DNA of 64,000 nucleotides, taken from Acanthochlamys bracteata. Its lineage: Eukaryota > Streptophyta > Magnoliopsida > Pandanales > Velloziaceae. The notes beneath the pieces were generated by a model. That model was not told the origin of the DNA and did no database searches. It worked only from the letters and a program-made list of their open reading frames with translations. Made by a program: the position numbers and the translations under genes. The stretch lies in the NCBI GenBank assembly GCA_019914995.1, contig CM034134.1:3490145-3554144 (forward strand), given 5' to 3'. Positions 33,988 through 43,277 of this stretch are shown one piece after another; position 1 is the first letter of the stretch, and every line of letters starts with the position of its first letter.

Positions 33988-34317
33988 TGTTACGGTACGT
34001 AATTTAGAAGTAGTAGGAGTTTGAGTTACTTTAGGAGACCAGTCAATAAGAGTTTGTGTTTCGTTAGAAAACTAAGTTGTTTGTATTCATTAGGAAACCA
34101 AGTAGTTGAGTAGGTGTCGTATGTTAAGAGAGTTTTGCTAGTTTAGGAACTCTACCAACATGGTAAGAGCTAAGCTATAAATAAAGGTGCATAGCATCTC
34201 ATGTAAGGAGGAAAAAAGAAGAATTGAATTAGTTATTTATTTTAGTTTTATCTTTGAATTCTTAGATTATTTAGAATTAGAATATTTTCGCGGTTCGTGT
34301 TATCACGAATCGTAACA
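33988..34317 (+). repeat. 3' LTR of the gene-capturing element
   Basis: It starts TGTTACGGTACG after a purine-rich tract (CAGGGAGGATGGAA) and ends CGAATCGTAACA. It has the same length as the 5' LTR; about nine differences are seen, most of them transitions. Confidence 0.95.
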
Positions 34318-35557
34318 GTGTCTATGTCCTATACTCTAGAACAGGATCGAGTCCTTCCGTGAGAAAGTCGAGCTCTCCTTCAAGATTGAAACTCTCGAAG
34401 GAGTTGTACACTCTAATCACATGGGTCTTCAAGAGAAGCTCAATCACGACCTAGTCAGCCTCACGAACAAATATCTAAAATAGAACTCGGTCCAATTCCA
34501 TCCACCCCTTAATGGTTGGATCATTTTCTGGCCAAAATCCACAAGGAACCATCTTAAGATCTTAGTTCTCGACCTTAAAACCGACATGCTCCTGTTCTTG
34601 CGAGAGTGACTGCGACTTATAACTTTGCCACTTGGCGAGTAAATTTTGCTGTAAGAAAAAATGCATTACTATTTTAAATTCAAAAAACTAACATTTGATG
34701 TTATAAAACTTACATAAAGAATAGGTTGTTGACCAAACATTTTGAGTAGTTGGCTCCCGATGCAGCAAGAGTACGGTGCAGGCTGTAGACGCAAATTTCC
34801 ATATGCTACAAAACAAAATTGACGCAAACAGGTTTCAATATCGAACTTAGTCAACAATCATAAAGTTTGATGGTAAAAGAACAAACAACATCAAGCATTA
34901 CCTCATCTGCTAACTAACAAGTATACACAAAAGGGCAAAGAACCACAAGTGTGCAATACAATCACCAAGGTCGATTTCTTTTCGTCCTTATGTATCTGCA
35001 TCCTCACTCATATTACTTGTTGGATCCAAACAATTTGAATTTTGACTTGCTCTTTTGTAAAAATTTCTTCCTTGGTATGCCCCTCATTGACTCAATCTAA
35101 ATTCTTTTGTGAGGCTGGAATGGATTGAATCTCCAATTCTAAATTGTTGATCCCTCAATGTGCTTCCTCAATGTGCTTCCCACGAGCTAGTAGTGCATTT
35201 GTTCGATTTCGAGTCTCTATGTCTCACCATCAACTTCAATGCTTGGACTTTATTTTTAGTGAAATGTGCTTAAAATTGAATCGGTAAGTGCATATCGGAG
35301 TCTTGTTCCCTTTCCATTATATTTTTATGTTTCTGAACGGCTTCTGTCAGCTTGAGAACAGCTTCAATGTGTAGCTGTGTATTTAGTTGTCGTAGATGAT
35401 TGTTGCTCAATGTAAAATGGTTATATTATTGCAATTGAGTAGTGGATGATATATGAATTCTTCCTTTGTCTTCAATTTTGATGTCCTATTTATTGTGAAT
35501 TTGATTTGATATTGATGTAGGTGGGTTCCTGGTATACTGCTCCAGTTCTGTTGCAGT
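34318..35557. other. Spacer with one coiled-coil-like coding fragment
   Basis: On the plus strand 34340-34483 is open for 47 codons and reads like a coiled coil (FREKVELSFKIETLEGVV, GLQEKLNHDLVSLTNKYL), but I do not recognise the family. A minus-strand stretch near 34669-34857 (RQFCFVAYGNLRLQPAPYS) is also open, with no match I know. The rest is AT-rich and shows nothing. Confidence 0.4.
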
Positions 35558-35780
35558 CCTTAGTGTATGTTTGGCTCTTTTTTTTTCTTCTTTTAGCAGG
35601 AAAAAAGCAATACACAGTAAAATTGGTGTTTGGCAGAAACTTCTTATTATAAAGAAGAAGCTGCATTTTTGTTCACAAAATCAAAAGCAGCAAAATGATG
35701 TGTTTTTAGAAATAGCGTGCAGCTTTTTTTTCCCTGAATTTGTTAAAAGATATATTTGCCTATATTAAGTTAAAATAATT
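35558..35780. repeat. MITE-like sequence, left end of a possible hAT-type element
   Basis: TTAGTGTATGTTTGGCT resembles the inverted form of AGCCAAACATGACCCCTAA at 42222-42240. The following poly-T, GTGTTTGGCAGAAACTT and AGAAGCTGCA stretches look like common plant hAT MITE sequence. The two ends may bound one element (35558-42240) that carries the kinase fragments. No 8-bp target duplication matches. Confidence 0.4.
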
Positions 35781-36049
35781 ACAATATTTATAAATGGTCC
35801 TACCTCATTCTTCTCTCATTTCTTACTCTCTCCGAGTTGTCTCGCTTGACTCTTCTCCGCTGCTCCCCCCCCCTCTCCTCTCTTTTCAATCTCTTGGGTT
35901 CCTAACGCCGATTGTCGTGGTATCTTTCTTCGTCGGCCTTATCTCCACCACTAATATCTCTGCAACCGTCAATTTGTGTTCAATCGACCTCGTGGAGCGT
36001 CAAAATCTAATCACGGGCTAGGATGTCTTTTTTTTAATATGAAGCTAAT

Positions 36050-36300
36050 GTGGGCTGCTGTGGCTGCCTCTCATTTCTTAAGAAGGCTGATGGACTAGTG
36101 GATTCCTTTCTAGATGACAGAATTGAGCAGCAATGCCTATTAACGAATGGTTTATATGGGTTGGACTGGTACGGATATGTGGAGCTTGGGAAGTTAGCTG
36201 GATTGCCTACGCAAAACAGAGTCATATATAGAGAAAAGCATGTTAAGGAGACTACACATCTAATCTGAATTGTGGTATGGAACCTGAGACTCACGATAAA
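36050..36300 (+). pseudogene. N-terminal exon fragment of a GRIK/SnAK-type protein kinase
   Basis: The reading starts MGCCGCLSFLKKADG, like the Gly/Cys start of plant GRIK (geminivirus Rep-interacting, SnRK1-activating) kinases. It ends NRVIYREKHVKETTHLI, matching the NGLICR.PVKET..LIR block just before their kinase domain. A pyrimidine-rich leader (35800-36040) resembles a 5' UTR. The frame is lost right after THLI. The kinase core exons are not found to the right; the next recognisable part is the C-terminal exons at 40600-41060. It is therefore a gene fragment or an internally deleted copy, not a working kinase. Confidence 0.68.
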
Positions 36301-36677
36301 CTAGGTAGTAGTTTGTTTATTCTCGTTTTTATGTAGTAAAACAATGTGATCCAGCTAGTGCTGACATTGGCGATCTAAAAACAAATGGCTATTAGTTTTT
36401 GTAGAATAATAAGGCTAACTATGTGCAACCAGAATTTGTTGATTGAGGTGTGTGCTATACTCCTTTAGTTATCCGAGTGATGTACGTTATGGGCCATCGA
36501 GCTCCTACCATGGCCCACTATACTATAAATTGTATCTAGAAGTTTAGAGTTTTGAGATTAAGAGTTTCATTAGAAGACTAGTGTTAAGTGTTCAGGTTAG
36601 GTTGAAGTTCTAACTTTATTAGAGTTGTAGTAGAGTTAGAGTTTCACTCATAAGGGAAGAGCTCTAGCTCATTAGTG
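36301..36677. other. Non-coding sequence left of copia 2
   Basis: About 380 bp of AT-rich sequence between the GRIK N-terminal exon and copia 2. It has no gene. Its right edge holds the TAAAA target duplication of copia 2. Confidence 0.45.
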
Positions 36678-36682
36678 TAAAA
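36678..36682. repeat. Left target duplication of copia 2 (TAAAA)
   Basis: TAAAA just before TGTTAG; it matches the TAAAA at 40154-40158. Confidence 0.85.
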
Positions 36683-37005
36683 TGTTAGAATTGTAAAGCC
36701 ACTATATAAATTAGTGGTTCATTAGAATGCAACAAGTTAAAGTGCATTCATATTGAAATGCCAAAGATCAAGGAAGACGAACCATCATCCAAGAAGCTGG
36801 AAAGCCAATGGTCAAGGACTTTGAAACATCTCTTGGAAGATGAAAAGCCAAAGGACTTGAACAATTAGTGGAAAGATGAAAGCCAAAACATCTTTGTGAT
36901 TGTCTTGCTCTTGTCTCAATTCTCGTATTGCTTAAGCAAGATCTTTGAGTGTGTTTTATATCCGTTGCGTCTATCGACAACCGAGCACACTCACTATTTC
37001 CAACA
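36683..37005 (+). repeat. 5' LTR of copia 2
   Basis: It begins TGTTAGAATTGTAAAGCC and ends TATTTCCAACA. At 323 bp it is shorter than the 3' LTR (549 bp). Confidence 0.92.
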
Positions 37006-37007
37006 AG

Positions 37008-37020
37008 TGGCATCAGAGCC
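37008..37020 (+). promoter_or_regulatory. Primer binding site of copia 2
   Basis: TGGCATCAGAGCC lies two bases after the LTR end and is a near-perfect initiator-tRNA-Met primer site. Confidence 0.85.
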
Positions 37021-39604
37021 ATTGGTTTGTTGCAATGACAAGCAAGTACGAGATTGAGAAGAAATGCAATACCAAGCAAGTAAGGTTGGAGGTGCGGAAC
37101 CCTCGAGTGTCCCTTACTTGTGTGGCGTACTGATGAACTAAAGCTCTAATGGAAGAGACAGTAGTTGCTGTCTGTGACAAATCTTGAAGTTGCTGGAGTC
37201 AGCTCCGTCAAGCTTATGGCAAATAATGGAAAGGGATGTATCATCAGTAAGGTAAGTTCTTTTTTTCGTCTTACGAAAAATTTGTTGTCTGTAGAATAAT
37301 TGGATGACCTGGATTGCAAGACTCACTGTGGAGGCGAAATCATTGAGGTCATCAAGGACGGGTTAGAAAAACTGGAGGTTAAAATTATCCACTCAAATCT
37401 GTCTAAGGTGCGTGGGGTGACATGGATGCAGAAGATATCACGCTAGTGTGGCACCTGAATTTGGGGCATATTTCGGGACGTGATTTGAAGATCCTCAGTG
37501 ATCGAAAGTTCTAACGGAACTGTCCGAGGTAAAGTTGTAATTCTGCGATGAGTGTGTCACCCCGTTGAGCAGCATTATGAAAGATTTGGAGATCATTTTC
37601 TGTTTAAAGACAAACTCGACTTGTTTCACTTGGACTGAAAAACTTGTATGTTTCTAATCCGAAGGAAGTCGGATGTCTTTGAGGTATTCAAATTCTTTAA
37701 AACCCGGGCGGAATTTGATTCAGCAGCTGGATTAAGTTCGGAAGATGCCTATGATATGTTAAAGATGTTTGGGGTATTACCTATGGGAACCCAATGCCCA
37801 TACGGTTATCTTCAGCAGAGATGTCATCTCTGCGGAAGACCAATTACAAAGAGTGACGATGATATAAGGGAGGAGGAGGTATCACTCCCAACGGTGACCA
37901 CATCAGTATTGGAAAAGAATGATGGGAAAAACGATCCTAATTTAGAGCCTGAATCAGCTGATGAGCACATGGAAGAGGATGGAGTTCCCAAGCCTACATC
38001 CCTTAGGCGTTCAACTCGAAAGAGAAACACACTTGAGAGGTATGAGGACTATTTTATGGAGCTATCTCAATCTGCATATTGCTTATTCATAGAAGAAGGA
38101 GAGTCATCTTCTCTCAAGGAAGTGTTGGAAAGTCCAGATGCGTCTCTGTGGATGGAAGCTATGTAGGAAGAGTTTGAAGCGCTTCATAAAAATAGAACAT
38201 GGGAGCTGGTCCCTCTGCCCCAAAGCCGTAAGGCTATTGGGAATAAATTGATATACAAGATCAAGCGAGAAAAGAATGATCAAATAAGATGGTATTGTGC
38301 TCGGTTGGTGGTGAATGGCTATGTCCAGATATAAGGGATCGATTTTGATGAGATCTTTTCTCCAGTGGTACGTTTGATAACTATTCGTGTGGTCTTAATG
38401 CTATGTACATCATCGGTTCTCCATCTTGAACAGTTCAATGTCAAAACGATGTTTTTGCACGGGGAGCTTAAAGAGGAGAAATATATGGTGCAGCCAGAAG
38501 GCTTTGCCGTAAAAGCAGAGGGATCTGGTTTGTCGGTTGGCCAAATCTCTTTATGAGCTTAAGCAAGCAATGTGGTGTTAGTATAAGAGATTTGATTCTT
38601 GCATCTGAAGCTTTGGATACAGCAAGTTGGTCTCAAACTCTTATGTGTACATCAAGAGATTTGAGATAGGTGAGTTTGTCATCTTACTGCTGTATGTGGA
38701 TGATATGCTTGTGGCAGGTCCAAGCATGGATCGAATCCAACAATTGAAGGCTCAAATAGCTAGTGAATTCGAAATCAAGAACTTGGGACCGACAAACAGA
38801 ATCTTAGAGATGCAGATATGGTGAGATAGAGGCAATAGAGAGATTCGGCTGTCTCAGACTAGTTATCTGAGAAAAGTGTTGGAACGGTTCAACATGTGTG
38901 GTGATAAACGATGTTTACCCCACTCTTTATTAGTCTTAAACTATTCTCTTTCTTATCCCCTAGTCAGGAGCAAGAGAGGATAGGGATGTCTCGGGTACCA
39001 TATGCATCAGCAGTGGGAAGCCTAATGTATGTCATGATTTGCACTCGTCCTGACATTGCACATAAAGTGGGAGTGGTAAGTAGATTCATGGCATGTCCTG
39101 GCATTGAGCATTGAAAGGCGGTAAAAAGGATCCTTCAGTATGTGAAAGGAACCTTGAATGCTGCATTGTGTTACAAAAAATCTAGATTTATTGTCAAAGA
39201 GTTTGTTGATATAGACTATGCAGGTGATTTGGATAAGAGGTTATTTTTAGTGGGAGCATTAATATGCTCAAGATTTCTACCAAAGGGAACCCTGCGGATG
39301 CCTTAACTAAGGCGGTAACCCTTAACATTTTTTTTATTTTGTAGATCTCTATATGGAACCACAATGGGGAACATTGGATGTGACCATTGTCACAAGGAAG
39401 CCGAAAGAAAATCACTTCAAAATAGCAATGGAATCGGAGGAAGATAGGCAACAGTATGAGGTAAAAGGAAGTCAGCTAGCATGCATGCTAGTCCTGCTTC
39501 TCTCAATCGTACCTATTTTCAGTGTCATCAAATTTTGACGCTTACGTATCGATTTCTTGTTATTCTTGGATTGCAATTTACAAAGTGTCTTTAAGTGGGA
39601 GATT

Positions 39605-40153
39605 TGTTAGAATTGTAAAGCCACTATGTAAATTAGTGGTTCATTAGTATTCAACAAGTTAAATATGCATTCATATTGAAATGCCAAAGATCAAGGAAGA
39701 CGAACCATCACCCAAGAAGTTGGAAAGTCAACGGTCAAGGACTTTGAAACATCTCTTGAAAGATGCAAAGCCAAAGGACTTGAACAATTAGTGGGAAGAT
39801 AAAAAGACAACCGTTTGGAAGTTCAAGAGTCTCCTTGGGGCATTATATATATGAATGAGAGGCATTTGAAGGATCCTTCTCACATCAAGTGTGAGAGATA
39901 GAAACAAAGCATTCTAGTGAGAGTTTCTACTTAAAGTGTAATACAAAAGTTTGTAATTGCTTTGGTTTAGTGATTTCCTTGAAAGCTAGTTTGCCTTCCC
40001 GTTGGGTTTTTCTCGTTTTTTCCTACATAAATATCTTATCTTTGTGATTGTTTTGCTCTTGTCTCAATTCCCGTATTGCTTAAGCAAGATCTTTGAGTGT
40101 GTTTTATATCCGCTGCGTCTATCGACAACCGAACACACTCGCTATTTCCAACA
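39605..40153 (+). repeat. 3' LTR of copia 2
   Basis: It starts TGTTAGAATTGTAAAGCC after AAGTGGGAGATT, the purine tract typical of TNT/Tork elements, and ends TATTTCCAACA. A TATATATATG stretch near 39844 is the probable TATA region. Confidence 0.92.
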
Positions 40154-40158
40154 TAAAA
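40154..40158. repeat. Right target duplication of copia 2 (TAAAA)
   Basis: TAAAA directly after CCAACA; it matches 36678-36682. Confidence 0.85.
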
Positions 40159-40604
40159 CTTCATACTTTCCTCTAGCTCTAGGTTGAATGGTTAATTTGA
40201 ACTGCTCTGTTCATTACTTTATATAGTTTTTTCATACAGTGCTGCTAGTTTTTTTGGTTTATAATCTGATAGGTTTCCTTTCAACAATTAGCTTATGATT
40301 ATTTGAGGATCTCTTCATTGTTACTAATTGGTATAATTGATAAGAGATGATTGTCTTTCTTGGTTAGTTGTTTTTTTGTAGGTATCTACCATGCTCTTGA
40401 GAACTTTGGTTTTATAAGAAAATAAATGATTGGAAAATATGGAAGAAGTACATTCACAAATGCAAAAAACATTTATAGATGGACCTCCATGGATGCAGTT
40501 TAAATCATGAAGGTTTATTTTCAGGGATTCACTTGTTTGTAGCTCTTCAGAATTGTATATGATATTGTTTTCAATGATACACTATATTGTTGGTTTTCGA
40601 TTAT

Positions 40605-41060
40605 TGTCCATTATTGGCGACTGTTTACAGGATAACTTATGACAAGGTAGTTTTTCTCTTTGCTCCAGGTGAGCTTTTAGTTTTTATTTCTCTGATGTCT
40701 CTTTATACTCAATCTTCTTTCAGATTACTAATGGCCCAATACTTTATACCAGAAGAAATTGATCCAGAGCTAAAAGATTTGCTTGAAGGACTTCTTTGTA
40801 GAGGTAAGAAGATAAGAAAGACTGCAGTTTCCCCACTTTAACTAAGAAGTTTTTATAATGAAATCCAGAAGTGCCCACTTGCTCTGAATAGCTTTTTTCC
40901 TTTTGCAAGAATTGAAGGATTTTCCTCAAATCTAAGTTAGATATGTGGCTCTACAAGTTTCATCTTAATACTTCATGTGCTGATCCAAAACAGAGAATGA
41001 CATTGGATGCAGCAGCTAAAAATCCATGGGTGATTAGAGAGGGTGGACCAATTCTTTAAA
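40605..41060 (+). pseudogene. C-terminal exon fragments of the same GRIK/SnAK-type kinase
   Basis: Three exon-like pieces are seen. The first encodes ITYDK (family DTYDKI) before a GT at 40648. The second begins after an AG near 40725 and encodes FIPEEIDPELKDLLEGLLCR, ending at a GT at 40803. The third (about 40990-41060) encodes DPKQRMTLDAAAKNPWVIRE and ends at a stop. Together these match kinase subdomains X-XI of GRIK (LRDLIEGLLCKDPNQRMTL..VAEHPWI). The second piece has a frame change near its start, and the third lacks an AG acceptor just before DPKQ. The catalytic HRD, DFG and APE motifs are absent from the locus. Confidence 0.8.
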
Positions 41061-43165
41061 TACCATGTAAATGTAAAAGTATTCCATCCCTAATCAAAGC
41101 TCCGAGGGAGATGACACACTACCTTGTGATTTTGGGCTACTTTATAATACTCACCATTATCTATTGTTGAAAGTACTAGATAAATTGTAAATTTCTATGT
41201 CCAATGTCTTAAGAGGTCATGTTAATCGTGACTTGTTGATACACTCGATGTTTACCTTATGTTATCTATAAAATTCAATCGCCACTCTTTATCCTATGAG
41301 CTCTATGTATATGCTTGTGTTTGGTCGTAGCTATCTGGTATAAATTATATTTTCTATGTTTGCAGTCTATGCAAAAGGTTCATGCTAGAGGAAAATTGTA
41401 GTCACTATCATGGATCTGGCTTGCTACTTTTGAAAGTTTTTTACCTTTTCAAGTTTAAAAATGTACTAGAAATTCTTTTCAAAAGTTTGTAATGTAAAGC
41501 TGTAAATTTTTTGTTCTTTTATCCAACATTTGTTTTGAATGTACATACAATTGCCAAAAAATATTTGATTGAATGCATTGTCCATATTCTGGTAAGTATT
41601 CTTTTTATTAATCTCCTTTTTCTATATGCATCACGGCTGAATATGGAATATCTTATAATGACGAAGAATTATTGAACTTTCTTCAACTTGTAAGGTCAAA
41701 AAGATATCGACTGGATTGAAGATGTTAAAACTGTTCGGTATTTTTGTAGCAACAATCCTAGTGATTGGAGATACAATTATCTCCTTAACATATATTTTTA
41801 TTACTTATTATTAATAGTATATCTATATATTTAAAAATAATTTAAAAATATTACAAAATTATTATTATTTTTAATAGTTTATAAATATTAATATAAAAAT
41901 ATTAAACAAAATACTTTAAAATATGTCATAAAAATCAACTTTAAAAAATTAGATAATAATGAAAATAGATTTAGAAAGTTAACAATATATTGTTTTTATA
42001 TAACTAAGGACATTCTAATCATTATATATCTCATTCATTTAGAAGCACAAGCTTAGCCAAACATATTTTCAATTTCTTTTTATAGAAAAACTTTAACAGT
42101 GATATTTAGCCAAATAGAATTCAGAAAAAACTAGCTTTTTAATCAAAAGCTCAATAGCTGTCTTTTTCAGCAAAAGCATATTAACAATAGTTTTTGGTGA
42201 AAAACTCTAAATTTAAAGCTTAGCCAAACATGACCCCTAATCTCAGTTGGAGTCTTGAATATGCTTGGAATTTTTTCTAAAATGTTGATGGTGACTTGAT
42301 CTCTTGGGTTGGCTGTTTGGTCCAGCAATATGAGATTGTAGTTAGGTAGCTATCTGCTTGTAGTTAGCTCTCTATTCCTTAATGTATGTTTTCTCGCTCG
42401 AATGACTTGGAACTCTGTATTCATACTTGCACAATTTTTCATTCTTGTGCTCCATGAAGATTGTCTCGTATAAATAGCTGGCTATTCTACAGCTATCTAC
42501 AGGTAAAACTTCTTCGTATAGTGTAGCTGGTCTATTATATGCTGTGTAGGATGATTCATTTTGTTAATTCCTACAAGATTTTATCTAAACGATTACTCTA
42601 TTCTAATTCATAAAATTATTATTAATCCTTATTACCATCAAAATAACTTTGGATTTCCAACATATGACAAGAAATTATAAATTTAATTTCATTGTGAAAA
42701 TAATTGTTATAATATAGCTATCCGTAAGATAGACTTATTTTGTGAAGCCACTTCTGCCGGTGGTTAAATCCATGTAGGATAAAAGAGATGATTGCTACAA
42801 ATTTCTTAGAATATAGATAGAAGCTTCATATCACAAGTGAAACATTATAGCTTAAAAGTTAGATATTGTTTCAATTGCATTATTAGCTATCGTAAATCGA
42901 ATTTACTTAGTGACCAACAAAAAAGACGTACTGTTGTATGTAAACCATATAAGCTAAATGGAAAAATTATAGATAAAACACTGCACGGGCATTTAACTAG
43001 TGAAATATAGTTTGCAACATTGTGAATTATGGTAGAAAAGTTCACCAAGCAAAACCTACATAAACACAACATATTGTATTATGACATCTATAAATCATGT
43101 ATGTCAGGTATATTTGGTGATTAGCAACAGGTAGTAGATATACTAGATATCAAAAGAGTAGTTGA
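41061..43165. other. Non-coding region between the kinase fragment and NdhL, with a MITE-like end
   Basis: AT-rich, with no recognisable gene. About 42040-42240 contains two direct copies of AAGCTTAGCCAAACAT and ends in ACATGACCCCTAA, sequence common at hAT-type MITE ends. It could pair with 35558-35577. The part next to 43166 should contain the 3' UTR of the NdhL gene. Confidence 0.45.
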
Positions 43166-43277
43166 TTATCGTGATTTATACAAGGGAGTATCTTTCTTTG
43201 CCTTAGACCACGGGTACTTCATTGTAGGATCCCTCGGGAATTTTCTGAAGTTGAGGAAGGGTGCCCACAACATCAAC
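43166..43277 (-). other. NDHL: NDHL exon 4
   Basis: It is entered after TTTCCAG with the remaining base of the split Gly codon. It then reads LMLWAPFLNFRKFPRDPTMK and YPWSKAKKDTPLYKSR, stop at 43166-43168. Only this frame matches the family and joins exon 3. Confidence 0.88.

Larger units (their letters stand above)
30233..34317 (+). mobile_element. Gene-capturing LTR retroelement (Bs1-like), both LTRs present
   Basis: It is a 4.1 kb element with two 330-bp LTRs (30233-30562 and 33988-34317), a methionine-tRNA primer site and a purine-rich tract before the 3' LTR. Between them is one 962-codon ORF that encodes no recognisable gag, protease, integrase or reverse transcriptase. Instead it is a chain of host gene pieces behind a Gln/Tyr-rich leader. 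The LTRs differ at about nine of 330 sites by eye (2.7%). With the commonly used plant LTR rate of about 1.3e-8 per site per year that is roughly one million years. I found no matching 5-bp target duplication (left flank TAAAA, right flank GTGTC). Mobility would need enzymes from another element. Confidence 0.88.
36683..40153 (+). mobile_element. Ty1/copia (Tork-like) retrotransposon 2, both LTRs and target duplication
   Basis: The LTRs (36683-37005 and 39605-40153) are flanked by a perfect 5-bp duplication TAAAA (36678-36682 and 40154-40158). The primer site TGGCATCAGAGCC follows the 5' LTR. Coding relics run gag start (MTSKYEIEK, 37035), pre-integrase area, integrase/RT linker (37648-38166, RRSTRKRNTLERYEDYF), reverse transcriptase (38170-38820, LHLEQFNVKTMFLHGELKEE and LYVDDMLVAG) and RNase H (38980-39240, AVGSLMYVMICTRPDIAHKV). 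It is broken in perhaps ten places and the integrase is mostly gone. By eye about 18 differences occur in the roughly 320 bp shared by the LTRs, which suggests about two million years. Confidence 0.92.

Noticed and set aside
36050-41060. A working GRIK kinase gene with copia 2 in an intron
   Set aside because: The catalytic kinase exons are missing on both sides of copia 2, the frame is disturbed in both fragments, and one acceptor site is absent.
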